From: Nonomuraea wenchangensis
Lineage (GTDB): Bacteria > Actinomycetota > Actinomycetes > Streptosporangiales > Streptosporangiaceae
Direction of reading: 5' to 3'
Assembly (NCBI RefSeq): GCF_900111685.1
Contig: NZ_FOHX01000003.1
Span: 671,500 to 735,499, forward strand
Length of the DNA stretch: 64,000 nucleotides
In this document: positions 41,156 to 49,299 of the stretch, piece after piece
How positions within the stretch are numbered: position 1 is the first letter of the stretch
Layout of the letters: every line of letters starts with the position of its first letter
Notes under the pieces: generated by a model
The model's database searches: none
Seen by the model: the letters and a program-made list of their open reading frames with translations, nothing else
What the model was told of the DNA's origin: nothing
Program-made: the position numbers and the translations under genes

Positions 41156-42500
41156 CGGCGGCTCCCGCGAGGGCGGCCACCAGCAGCGTGATCGACAGCG
41201 GCGCCGCGAAGTACGTGAGCTGGGCCCACGTGACCGTCCTGCCGTTCATGAGGAACGACACCCAGTCGGGGTAGGTCGCCAGCACCACGGCCGGCAGCAG
41301 GGCGGGCAGCAGCCGGAGCACGTACCACCGGCGGGGCCGGCCCGCCCAGCGGCGGGCGCGAAGCACGCCCAGCACGCCCAGCCCGGCCGCCACGAGCGCG
41401 ATGGCGGCCAGGATCCCGTCGTAGAGCCGCCGGTCGGCGCCCGGCGGCTCGGGCACGCGGCCCTCGCTGAGCGCCGTCAGCCCTTGCATGATCGTGTACG
41501 TGTCGTCCTGGAGGGCCGCGCTGTTGCTCATGACGGCGAAGCCGTACCCGGTGCGCGGCGAGAGGGCGGCCACCGCCGTGTACGTGAACAGGTTGCCGGA
41601 ATGCACGAGCTGCCCGGTCTCCTCCTCCACGCCCCAGCCCATCCCGTACCGGCGGATCGCGACAGGCGTGTGCATGGTCTCCAGGCTCCGCTTCCCGACC
41701 AGCGGCCGGCCGTCCCCGGTCTGGGCGATGAGCCACTTGCCCATGTCGTCCGCCGTGGTGACGACGCCGCCCGAGCCGCTGCCGTTGAGGAAGGCGGGCA
41801 GCTCGGGGCGCGGCAGCCAGGCCCCGTAGACGGAGTTGTAGCCGTCGGCGGGGCGGACCACCTGGTCGCTGACGGCGCTGGAGGTCATGCCGAGCGGCCC
41901 GAAGACCCGCTCGCGCAGGTACGCGCCGAAGTCCAGGCCCCCGGCCACCTCCACCAGCCGGGCGGCGAGGTCGTAGTTGACGTTGCAGTACTCCCAGCGG
42001 GTGCCCGGCTCGGCCCGCAGCCGCCCGCCGGACAGCCGGGCGGTGTAGGCGGCGAGCGTGTTCGTCTCCTCCAGGGCGTTGACGTCGACCGTGCTGTCCG
42101 ACAGGCCGGAGGTCTGGTTGAGCAGTTGGCGCACGGTGACGCGGGAGGCGCGCGGGTCGGCCATCCTGAAGCCGGGGAGCTGCGCGGCGACCGGGTCGTC
42201 CAGCCGGATCTTGCCGCGCTCGACGAGCGTCATCACCGCCGTCGCGGTGAACGCCTTGCTCAGCGAGGCCACCCGCATCGGCGTGCCGGCCGTGACTGGG
42301 TGGCCCTCGGAGTCGTGGCCGTAGCCGGCGGCGTGCACGACCCGGCCGCCATGGGTCACGACCACCGACACGCCCGGCAGGCCGGTGGTGGCGACGGCGT
42401 CGCGCACGTACGCGTCCACGGCGGCGGGAGTCAGGGCGGGAGCGGCGGGGGTCGGGAAGAGCGCGCCCGCCGCGAAGAGGCTGACCAGGAGGGATTTCAT
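41112..42500 (-). CDS. Beta-lactamase-fold serine hydrolase with C-terminal membrane helices
   Basis: A 462-residue exported protein. A short signal peptide is followed by a class C beta-lactamase/DD-peptidase-like domain: SLSK (SxxK nucleophile and base), YCNVNY (YxN) and HSGN (replacing KTG). From about residue 355, three hydrophobic helices (ILAAIALVAAGLGVLGVL, LLPALLPAVVLATY, LSITLLVAALAGAAVTLA) anchor it. Such proteins act as esterases, peptidases or penicillin-binding relatives; the substrate is unknown. Its 3' end overlaps the MFS gene by 44 bases. Confidence 0.88.
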   Translation of the reverse strand: MKSLLVSLFAAGALFPTPAAPALTPAAVDAYVRDAVATTGLPGVSVVVTHGGRVVHAAGYGHDSEGHPVTAGTPMRVASLSKAFTATAVMTLVERGKIRLDDPVAAQLPGFRMADPRASRVTVRQLLNQTSGLSDSTVDVNALEETNTLAAYTARLSGGRLRAEPGTRWEYCNVNYDLAARLVEVAGGLDFGAYLRERVFGPLGMTSSAVSDQVVRPADGYNSVYGAWLPRPELPAFLNGSGSGGVVTTADDMGKWLIAQTGDGRPLVGKRSLETMHTPVAIRRYGMGWGVEEETGQLVHSGNLFTYTAVAALSPRTGYGFAVMSNSAALQDDTYTIMQGLTALSEGRVPEPPGADRRLYDGILAAIALVAAGLGVLGVLRARRWAGRPRRWYVLRLLPALLPAVVLATYPDWVSFLMNGRTVTWAQLTYFAAPLSITLLVAALAGAAVTLARVLALRGQNR

Positions 42501-42645
42501 GGCAGGAAACCTAGGGAAGGTGAGCCCCCCTCCGGATCTGCCGTCCGGGCAGCGGCACCCCTGACGAAAGTCAGGTCTGTGCTCGCCCCCCTGTCAAAGA
42601 GGGCATATATCCGGGGCCGGGACGGCGCGACGTCGGGAGGCGCGG

Positions 42646-44517
42646 ATGACGCAGCAAACCAGGTACGAGGAGTCCAGAGCGGTCGGTGAGCAGGCACGCG
42701 AGCAGGAGTGGGCCAGGCCCAGCTTCGGCAAGCAGCTCTTCCTCGGCGACTTCCGGCTGGAGCTGGTCCATCCGGCGCCCGCGCTCCCCGACGAGGCCGC
42801 CAAGCGGGGGGAGGAGTTCGTCCGGGCGGTCCGCCACTTCCTGGAACGGCACGTCGATCCCGCGCTCATCGAGCGGACCGGGCAGATCCCGGACGACGTG
42901 GTCAAGGGCCTGGCCGGGCTGGGCGCGTTCGGCATCACGATCGGCGAGGAGTACGGCGGGCTCGGCCTGCCCTACCTGTACTACTGCCGGGCCCTCATGC
43001 TCGTCGGCTCGTACTGCCCGGCGCTCGCCACGCTGCTGTCGGCGCACCAGTCGATCGGCGTGCCGCAGCCGCTGAAGCTGTTCGGCACCGAGGAGCAGAA
43101 GCGCGCGTTCCTGCCGCGCTGCGCGAGAGGCGAGATCTCGGCGTTCCTGCTGACCGAGCCCGACGTGGGATCCGACCCGGCCCGCCTGGCGACCACCGCC
43201 GTCCGCGACGGCGACGACTACGTGCTCGACGGCGTCAAGCTGTGGACGACCAACGGCGTCATCGCCGACCTGCTCGTGGTCATGGCGCGGACCGGGAAGA
43301 AGATCAGCGCGTTCGTGGTCGAGGCCGACTCGCCGGGCATCACGGTCAGGCGGCGCAACACGTTCATGGGCCTGCGCGGCATCGAGAACGGCGTCACCGA
43401 GTTCCGCCAGGTCAGAGTGCCCGCGGGGAACCTGATCGGGCGCGAGGGCGACGGGCTGCGGATCGCGCTCACCACGCTGAACACCGGCCGCCTCTCCCTG
43501 CCCGCCACCTGCGCGGGCAACGCCAAGTGGGCGGTGCGGATCGCCCGCGAGTGGAGCAACGCCCGGGTGCAGTGGGGCCACGCCATCGGCCGGCACGAGG
43601 CCGTGGCCACGAAGATCGCCTTCATCGCGGCCACCGCGTACGCGCTGGAGGCCGTCATGGAGCTCAACTGCCGCCTGGCCGACGACAAGCGCAACGACAT
43701 CAGGATCGAGGCCGCGCTCGGCAAGCTGTACGCCTCGGAGATGGGCTACCAGGTGCTGGACGAGCTGGTCCAGATCAGGGGCGGGCGCGGCTACGAGAGC
43801 GCGGAGTCGCTGGCCGCGCGCGGCGAGCGCGGCGTGCCCGCCGAGCAGATGCTGCGCGACGCCCGGATCAACCGCATCTTCGAGGGCTCCACCGAGATCA
43901 TGCACCTGGCGATCACTCGCGAGGCCGTGGACGCCCACCTGTCGGCCGCCGGCGAGCTGATCAACCCGGACGCCTCCCGCCAGGAGCGCGCCCAGGCGGT
44001 CAAGCGGGCCGGCCGCTTCTACGCCGGCTGGCTGCCCACGCTGGTCGCCGGTACGGGCACCCTGCCCGGCGGGTACGCCGCCTTCGGCCCCCTCGCCACC
44101 CACCTCCGGTTCGTGGAGCGGACCAGCAGGAAGCTGGCCAGGTCCACCTTCTACGCGATGTCCCGCTGGCAGGGCCGGCTGGAGCACCGGCAGGCGTTCC
44201 TCGGGCGGGTCGTGGACATCGGGGCGGAGCTGTTCGCCATGACCGCCGTCTGCGTCAAGGCCGAGGCCGACTCCGCCGATCTCGGGCGGCGGCCGTACGA
44301 GCTGGCCGACACCTTCTGCCACCAGGCGCGACGCCGGGTGGACACGCTGCTCGACCGGCTCTGGGACAACACCGACGCCAGGGACGTCCGGCTGGCCGGG
44401 TACGTCCTGGACGGCCGCTACGACTTCGTCGAGGACGGCGTGCTCGACCCGTCCATCGACGGGCCGTGGATCGGCGCGCCCGAGGGCGGCGAGAACGTCC
44501 GGCGGAAGATCACCTGA
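42646..44517 (+). CDS. Acyl-CoA dehydrogenase, long form
   Basis: A 623-residue acyl-CoA dehydrogenase. Core motifs are FLLTEPDVGSDPARL (signature 1), YVLDGVKLWTTNGVIADLLV, and QIRGGRGYESAESLAARGER / RINRIFEGSTEIMHLAI (signature 2 region). The C-terminal 200 residues form an extra helical domain as in very-long-chain-type enzymes and FadE-type proteins of about 600-640 residues. ATG 42646 has GGGAGG upstream. A CCTGAC-GAAA-GTCAGG mini-hairpin lies at 42560-42575 in the upstream gap. A DasR-type palindrome begins right after its stop codon. Confidence 0.9.
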   Translation: MTQQTRYEESRAVGEQAREQEWARPSFGKQLFLGDFRLELVHPAPALPDEAAKRGEEFVRAVRHFLERHVDPALIERTGQIPDDVVKGLAGLGAFGITIGEEYGGLGLPYLYYCRALMLVGSYCPALATLLSAHQSIGVPQPLKLFGTEEQKRAFLPRCARGEISAFLLTEPDVGSDPARLATTAVRDGDDYVLDGVKLWTTNGVIADLLVVMARTGKKISAFVVEADSPGITVRRRNTFMGLRGIENGVTEFRQVRVPAGNLIGREGDGLRIALTTLNTGRLSLPATCAGNAKWAVRIAREWSNARVQWGHAIGRHEAVATKIAFIAATAYALEAVMELNCRLADDKRNDIRIEAALGKLYASEMGYQVLDELVQIRGGRGYESAESLAARGERGVPAEQMLRDARINRIFEGSTEIMHLAITREAVDAHLSAAGELINPDASRQERAQAVKRAGRFYAGWLPTLVAGTGTLPGGYAAFGPLATHLRFVERTSRKLARSTFYAMSRWQGRLEHRQAFLGRVVDIGAELFAMTAVCVKAEADSADLGRRPYELADTFCHQARRRVDTLLDRLWDNTDARDVRLAGYVLDGRYDFVEDGVLDPSIDGPWIGAPEGGENVRRKIT

Positions 44518-44522
44518 CATCT

Positions 44523-44532
44523 GGTCTAGACC
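44523..44532. promoter_or_regulatory. DasR-type (dre) operator 1
   Basis: GGTCTAGACC, in the context CTGGTCTAGACCGG, is a perfect 10-bp palindrome. It matches the core of the dre consensus bound by the GntR-family regulator DasR, which controls N-acetylglucosamine and chitobiose uptake in streptomycetes. It lies 201 bases before the ABC-transporter operon. Confidence 0.6.
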
Positions 44533-44579
44533 GGTTGTGCGTCACGGTCGCGGTGACTGTTGTCGAACCGCAATAGCCC

Positions 44580-44589
44580 GGTATAGACC
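44580..44589. promoter_or_regulatory. DasR-type (dre) operator 2
   Basis: GGTATAGACC lies in a longer 7-bp inverted repeat GCCCGGT-ATAG-ACCGGGC (44576-44593). It differs from the dre core at one position and is spaced 57 bases from the first site. It lies 144 bases upstream of the binding-protein gene. Confidence 0.5.
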
Positions 44590-44621
44590 GGGCGGGGAAC
44601 GCTCGCTTACGCTTGCGCAAA

Positions 44622-44657
44622 CACGGAGGGCCTCCAGGTATGGCAGCGCCCTCCGTG
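44622..44657 (+). promoter_or_regulatory. Leader hairpin of the ABC-transporter operon
   Basis: CACGGAGGGC (44622-44631) and GCCCTCCGTG (44648-44657) form a perfect 10-bp stem with a 16-base loop, 76 bases before the first gene. It could stabilise the mRNA or act as an attenuator. Confidence 0.4.
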
Positions 44658-44733
44658 AGGTCATCCCCCTGGGCGGGGTCCGACCACTGGTACGGACCAG
44701 CGTCACCCGTCCGACGAGAAGGCGGTATCTCCA

Positions 44734-46008
44734 GTGAACATGAAGCTTGTGGGCGGCGCCGCTCTCAGCCTTGCCACGCTGCTGGTCCTGACCAGCTGCG
44801 GCTCGGGCGACGGCGGCAGCGGCAGCGGCAGCGGCGACCAGGCGTCCTCCGGCGGCGAGGTCACGCTCAAGATGGTCGCCGCCGACTACGGCGACGGACC
44901 GGGCAAGCCGAACTCGGGCGAGACGTTCTGGAAGGGCGTCGTGGACGAGTTCCAGGCCGCGAACCCCGGCATCAAGGTCGACGTCCAGGTCATCAACTGG
45001 AACGACATCGACAAGCAGGTCGCCACCATGGTCCAGAACGGCCAGGTGCCCGACATCCTGCAGACCGGCGACTACTCCGGCTTCGTCAAGGACGGGCTGC
45101 TCTACAAGACCGACGAGGTCCTCTCCCCGAACGTCTCCGGCGACCTGCTGCAGAAGTTCGCCGACTTCGGCAAGGTCGACGGCACCGCGTACGGCATCCC
45201 GTTCGTCTCCTCCGCCCGCGCCATGTTCTACAACAAGGACCTGTTCAGCAAGGCCGGCATCAGCGAGCCCCCCAAGACCTGGGACGAGCTCAAGGCCGCC
45301 GCCGAGAAGCTGAAGGCGGCCGGCGTGACCCAGCCGTTCGGCCTGCCCCTCGGCCAGGAGGAGGCCCAGGGCGAGTCGTTCCTGTGGATGCTCGGCAACG
45401 GCGGCGGCTACAAGGACGCCTCCGGCAAGTGGGCCATCAACTCCCCGCAGAACGTCGAGACCTTCACCTACATGAAGGGCCTGGTCGACGCCGGCCTGAC
45501 CACCCCCAACCCCGGCACCAAGGACCGCAAGACGGTCTGGGAGGACTTCGGCGCCGGCAAGGTCGGCATGGTCAACGGCGGCCCCATGTCGATCCCGATC
45601 TTCGACGCGGCCGGCCTGAAGAACTACGGCGTCGCGCCCATCCCCGGCAAGAGCGGGCCGCTCGACACCACGCTCGGCGTCATGGACTGGATCATGGCGT
45701 TCAACAAGAACGGCCACGCCGCCGAGATCAAGAAGTTCTTCGACTTCTTCTACACCGGCAACGCCGCCCAGAAGATCTCCGACACCTACAAGCTGCTGCC
45801 GGTCACCAACGGCGGCATCGAGAAGCTGTCGGGCGACGAGAAGCTGAAGCCGTTCCTGGACGCGCTGCCCAACGCCAGCTTCTACCCCTTCCAGGACCCG
45901 AAGTGGGCCGAGGTGAACCCGGCGATCAAGCAGACCATCGGCGGCGCCGTCAAGGAGGACCCGGCCAAGGTCCTCGGCGAGCTGCAGAAGGTCGCCGAGG
46001 CGGGCTGA
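44734..46008 (+). CDS. Sugar ABC transporter substrate-binding lipoprotein
   Basis: A 424-residue family-1 extracellular solute-binding protein. The lipobox LVLTSC places the lipidated Cys at 22, and a Gly/Ser linker follows. The binding fold has WNDIDKQVATMVQNGQVPDI, ARAMFYNKDLFSKAGI and PPKTWDELKAAAEKL, all typical of oligosaccharide-binding proteins. The dre palindromes upstream suggest an amino-sugar such as N-acetylglucosamine or chitobiose. GTG 44734 is the start. Two permease genes follow; no ATPase gene is present, as expected where a shared MsiK-type ATPase is used. Confidence 0.92.
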   Translation: MNMKLVGGAALSLATLLVLTSCGSGDGGSGSGSGDQASSGGEVTLKMVAADYGDGPGKPNSGETFWKGVVDEFQAANPGIKVDVQVINWNDIDKQVATMVQNGQVPDILQTGDYSGFVKDGLLYKTDEVLSPNVSGDLLQKFADFGKVDGTAYGIPFVSSARAMFYNKDLFSKAGISEPPKTWDELKAAAEKLKAAGVTQPFGLPLGQEEAQGESFLWMLGNGGGYKDASGKWAINSPQNVETFTYMKGLVDAGLTTPNPGTKDRKTVWEDFGAGKVGMVNGGPMSIPIFDAAGLKNYGVAPIPGKSGPLDTTLGVMDWIMAFNKNGHAAEIKKFFDFFYTGNAAQKISDTYKLLPVTNGGIEKLSGDEKLKPFLDALPNASFYPFQDPKWAEVNPAIKQTIGGAVKEDPAKVLGELQKVAEAG

Positions 46009-46019
46009 TCACGGCGGCC

Positions 46020-46048
46020 GGCCCGGCGCCCGTGACGGGCGCCGGGCC
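46020..46048 (+). promoter_or_regulatory. Intra-operon hairpin after the binding-protein gene
   Basis: A perfect 12-bp stem (46020-46031 with 46037-46048) with a five-base loop lies 11 bases after the binding-protein stop and 40 before the first permease gene. Such elements commonly leave binding-protein mRNA more abundant than permease mRNA. Confidence 0.6.
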
Positions 46049-46087
46049 GCCTCCCATGACGGCACTGTCCCACGTGGAAGGTCTTGC

Positions 46088-46972
46088 ATGAGAAGGTTGC
46101 GCGCCCTCGAACCCCTCGCCTGGGTCGGGCCGGCCGTCGTGCTCATCGCGGTGGTCGTGCTCTGGCCGGTGATCGAGATGATCCGGTCGTCGTTCCTCAA
46201 GATCAGCCGGTTCGGCGTGGTCCAGGGCGGCAACGGGTGGGCGAACTACGAGAAGCTCGTCAACGAGAAGGACTTCGCGGACATCATGCTCCGCAGCGTG
46301 ATCTGGGTGGTCGCGGTCGTCGTGCTCACCGTGCTGGTCTCGCTGGCCCTCGCCCAGCTGTTCAACCAGCGCTTCCCGCTGCGCAAGGTCGCCCGCTGGG
46401 CGCTCATCGCGCCCTGGGCGGCGTCCGTGCTGATGACGGCGATCATCTTCAAGTGGATGCTCGACCCCGAAGTGGGCGTCATCAACCAGATCCGCCTCAA
46501 ACTCGGGCTCATCGACGCCATGGGCGGCGCGGCGGCCGACCAGCTCGGCGACGCCTCCACGGCCATGCCGTGGCTGGTGTTCGTGGCCGTGTTCGTGTCG
46601 GTGCCGTTCACGACGTACGCGCTGCTCGCCGGCCTCGCCACCATCCCCGGCGACGTCTACGAGGCGGCCAGGATGGACGGCGCGGGACGGCTGCGTACGT
46701 ACTGGTCGGTCACGCTGCCGTTGCTGCGTCCCGCGCTCACCGTGGCCGCGCTGATCAACATGATGAACGTCTTCAACAGCTTCCCGATCATCTGGGCCAT
46801 GACCCACGGGCAGCCCGGCTACTCCACGGCCACCTCGACGATCCTCATGTTCATCCTCAAGAGCTCCGACATCGGCGAGTCGGCCGCCATGTCCGTGGTC
46901 AACTTCGGCATGGTCGTCGTGCTGACCGTGATCTTCCTGCGGGTGTCGCGGTGGAACAAGGAGGTGGCGTGA
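46088..46972 (+). CDS. Sugar ABC transporter permease (MalF-like)
   Basis: A 294-residue permease with six helices. The cytoplasmic EAA loop reads YEAARMDGAGRLRTYWSVTL followed by PLLRP, the ATPase contact site. The N-terminal helix LAWVGPAVVLIAVVVLWP is typical of MalF-type CUT1 permeases. Its stop TGA overlaps the start ATG of the next permease by one base. Confidence 0.93.
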   Translation: MRRLRALEPLAWVGPAVVLIAVVVLWPVIEMIRSSFLKISRFGVVQGGNGWANYEKLVNEKDFADIMLRSVIWVVAVVVLTVLVSLALAQLFNQRFPLRKVARWALIAPWAASVLMTAIIFKWMLDPEVGVINQIRLKLGLIDAMGGAAADQLGDASTAMPWLVFVAVFVSVPFTTYALLAGLATIPGDVYEAARMDGAGRLRTYWSVTLPLLRPALTVAALINMMNVFNSFPIIWAMTHGQPGYSTATSTILMFILKSSDIGESAAMSVVNFGMVVVLTVIFLRVSRWNKEVA

Positions 46973-47859
46973 TGGCCGTCGGGACCGCCCCCCGCAGGAC
47001 CCCGCCCGCGTCGCGGGCCGCGAACCGCGGCGCCGCCGTGCGCCACCTGCCCCGGCTCAAGACCGTGCTCGTCGCGGCCGCCGCCTACGTCATCGCGCTG
47101 ATCTTCCTGTTCCCGTACGTGGTGATGCTGCTCACCTCGCTGCGCAGCCAGGACTCGCTGCGGGACGTGACGTTCTGGCCCGACGAGTGGGTGTGGTCGA
47201 ACCTCGCCGGCTTCTGGAGCAGCGGACTCGCGGGCAACCTCTGGGTCACGATCAAGGTGGCCGCCGGCTCCACCGTGCTGGTGCTCCTGGTGGCGCTGCC
47301 CGCGGCGTACTACTCGGCCCGGCATCGTTTCAGGGGGCGGACCGCGTTCCTGATCCTGGTGCTGATCACCCAGATGTTCCAGCCCACGGCCATGCTGGTC
47401 GGCATCTACCGCGAGTTCTACCAGTTCGGGCTGGTCGACTCGATCTGGTCGCTGATCCTGGTCAACGGCGGGTTCAACCTGGCGTTCGCGGTGTGGATCC
47501 TGAACGCCTACTTCTCCTCGATCCCCCGCGAGCTGGAGGAGGCGGCCTTCATCGACGGAAACGGGCGCTTCGGCGCGCTGTTCCGCATCACGCTGCCGCT
47601 CGCCATGCCCGGGGTCATCACGGCGCTGATCTTCACGTTCATCGCGGCGTGGAACGAGTTCGTGGTCGCGCTCACGCTGACCACGACGCCCGAGAAGCAG
47701 CCGCTCACCGTGGCGCTGAACTCCTTCATCGGGCAGTACCAGGTGGACTGGCAGAACCTGTTCGCCGGGTCGGTGATCGCCACGATCCCGGTGATCATCC
47801 TGTTCGCGCTGATCGAGCGCAAGGTCGTCGGCGGCCTGACCGCCGGATCGATCAAGTGA
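46972..47859 (+). CDS. Sugar ABC transporter permease (MalG-like)
   Basis: A 295-residue permease with six helices. The EAA loop is LEEAAFIDGNGRFGALFRIT ending LAMPG, and the C-terminus TAGSIK is typical of MalG-type CUT1 permeases. ATG 46972 overlaps the previous stop, so the two permeases are translationally coupled. It completes the uptake system with the binding lipoprotein. A strong terminator follows. Confidence 0.94.
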   Translation: MAVGTAPRRTPPASRAANRGAAVRHLPRLKTVLVAAAAYVIALIFLFPYVVMLLTSLRSQDSLRDVTFWPDEWVWSNLAGFWSSGLAGNLWVTIKVAAGSTVLVLLVALPAAYYSARHRFRGRTAFLILVLITQMFQPTAMLVGIYREFYQFGLVDSIWSLILVNGGFNLAFAVWILNAYFSSIPRELEEAAFIDGNGRFGALFRITLPLAMPGVITALIFTFIAAWNEFVVALTLTTTPEKQPLTVALNSFIGQYQVDWQNLFAGSVIATIPVIILFALIERKVVGGLTAGSIK

Positions 47860-47864
47860 GGAGC

Positions 47865-47890
47865 GCGGGGAGGCCCACCGGCCTCCCCGC
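47865..47890. terminator. Strong bidirectional terminator
   Basis: A perfect 11-bp GC stem (47865-47875 with 47880-47890) with a four-base loop sits exactly between the permease stop and the convergent methyltransferase stop at 47891. Confidence 0.8.
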
Positions 47891-48634
47891 TCAGCTCCCG
47901 CTCTGCGGGACGCGCGCCACGCAGAAGACCGTCTGGCCGAACGGCGGACGGAAGAACCGCTCGATGAGCCGGGTGAGCGGCACCACCGTGCGGTCGTAGA
48001 TCTTGACCAGGCGCGGGTCGGGATAGCCGACGCCGCCCCGGCGCACCGCCGCCCACCAGGCGATGCCGCCCAGGAAGTTGATCGGCTTGAGCACCTCGAC
48101 GTCCAGGCCCGCCCGCGCGACCGTGGCGCCCAGCGTCTTCGGCGTGTAGCGCTGGACATGGCCGACCTTGCGGTCGAAGTCGCCGTAGAGCTGGGGGTAG
48201 CCCGGCACCCAGATGATGATCCGGCCGCCCGGCAGCGTCACCCGCGCCAGCGAGCGCAGCGCCTCGGCGTCGTCCTCGATGTGCTCCAGGACGTTCATCA
48301 GCACGACGGTGTCGACCTTGTCCTCCAGCGGGATGTCGGTCGGCAGGCCGAACTGCAGCACGTCGATCTCGTCGCGCCCCGCGAAACGCTTCTCCAGCTG
48401 CTCGACGCAGTAGGGGTCGAAGTCGCTGACCACGAGCCGGTCGAGACGCGGCAGGAACTGCTCGGCGAAGTGCCCGAGACCCGAACCGATCTCCAGCATC
48501 GAGCGGCCCACGTGCGGGGCGACCATGTCGAACTCGTACTGCCGGTAGTTCTTGGCCTCGTCCCCACCGAGGTGGTTCTCCAGTGCCTCGTCACCGGCCG
48601 CCGGTTGCACTACACGGTCATACCCAGAAGACAT
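47891..48634 (-). CDS. Class I SAM-dependent methyltransferase (UbiE/COQ5-like)
   Basis: A 247-residue methyltransferase. Motif I is MLEIGSGLGHFAEQFL and motif II LVVSDFDPYCVEQL. Motif IV is TVVLMNVLEHIED and the post-motif LPGGRIIIWVPGYPQLYGDF. The latter half (RYTPKTLGATVARAGLDVEV) resembles methyltransferases linked to glycosyl or lipid biosynthesis; the substrate is unknown. It is monocistronic, with an ECF sigma factor gene diverging 126 bases upstream. Confidence 0.87.
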   Translation of the reverse strand: MSSGYDRVVQPAAGDEALENHLGGDEAKNYRQYEFDMVAPHVGRSMLEIGSGLGHFAEQFLPRLDRLVVSDFDPYCVEQLEKRFAGRDEIDVLQFGLPTDIPLEDKVDTVVLMNVLEHIEDDAEALRSLARVTLPGGRIIIWVPGYPQLYGDFDRKVGHVQRYTPKTLGATVARAGLDVEVLKPINFLGGIAWWAAVRRGGVGYPDPRLVKIYDRTVVPLTRLIERFFRPPFGQTVFCVARVPQSGS

Positions 48635-48759
48635 AGTCCCGTTCCTTCAAGGAGCACACGGATTGCCCGAGTCTAATGCCCCGATCAGCGGCAGGGGTCA
48701 CGCGATCCGGTGGACGCTCTTCCCTGCAAGCCCTGATTTGCGGTGGAATCTGACTCGTC

Positions 48760-49299
48760 ATGGACGACGACGAGGCGATCACGCGCTCGCTCGACGGTGA
48801 CCTGAACGCCTATGAGGCTCTGGTCGCCCGCTACAGCGCGCTCGCCCACCGTACCGCTTACCTCCTCGGCGCGGGGGACGAAGCCGAGGACGTGGTGCAG
48901 GAGGCGTTCGTCAAGGCGTTCCGGCACCTGCCGGGCTTCCGGCGGGAGTCGCCCTTCCGGCCGTGGCTGCTGCGGATCGTGGCCAACGAGACCCACAACC
49001 TGACCCGGTCGCGGGGGCGGCGCGCCGAGCTGGCGCTCCGCCTGGGCGCGGCGGCCGACGAGCGGGCGCCGGACGACCCCGAGGGGTCCGCCGTCGCCAC
49101 CGACCGGCGCGCCCGGCTGCTGGCCGCCGTTCGGACGCTGCCCGAGCGGGAACGCCAGGCCGTGGTGTGCCGGTACTTCTTACAGCTGACGGAGGCGGAG
49201 ACGGCCCAGGTGCTGGACTGTCCCGTGGGCACCGTCAAGTCCAGCACCCATCGCGGGCTGGCGCGGCTGAGGGAGGAGGTGGGCAATGAACTCGCATGA
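48760..49299 (+). CDS. ECF-type RNA polymerase sigma factor
   Basis: A 179-residue sigma-70 family protein of the ECF size class. Region 2 is DLNAYEALVARYSALAHRTA to DVVQEAFVKAFRHLP, including the -10 recognition helix. Region 4 is PERERQAVVCRYFLQLTEAETAQVL, then DCPVGTVKSSTHRGLARLR, the -35 recognition HTH. The coding region overlaps the next gene by 14 bases, so the two are coupled; the downstream product is the probable regulator. Confidence 0.92.
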   Translation: MDDDEAITRSLDGDLNAYEALVARYSALAHRTAYLLGAGDEAEDVVQEAFVKAFRHLPGFRRESPFRPWLLRIVANETHNLTRSRGRRAELALRLGAAADERAPDDPEGSAVATDRRARLLAAVRTLPERERQAVVCRYFLQLTEAETAQVLDCPVGTVKSSTHRGLARLREEVGNELA

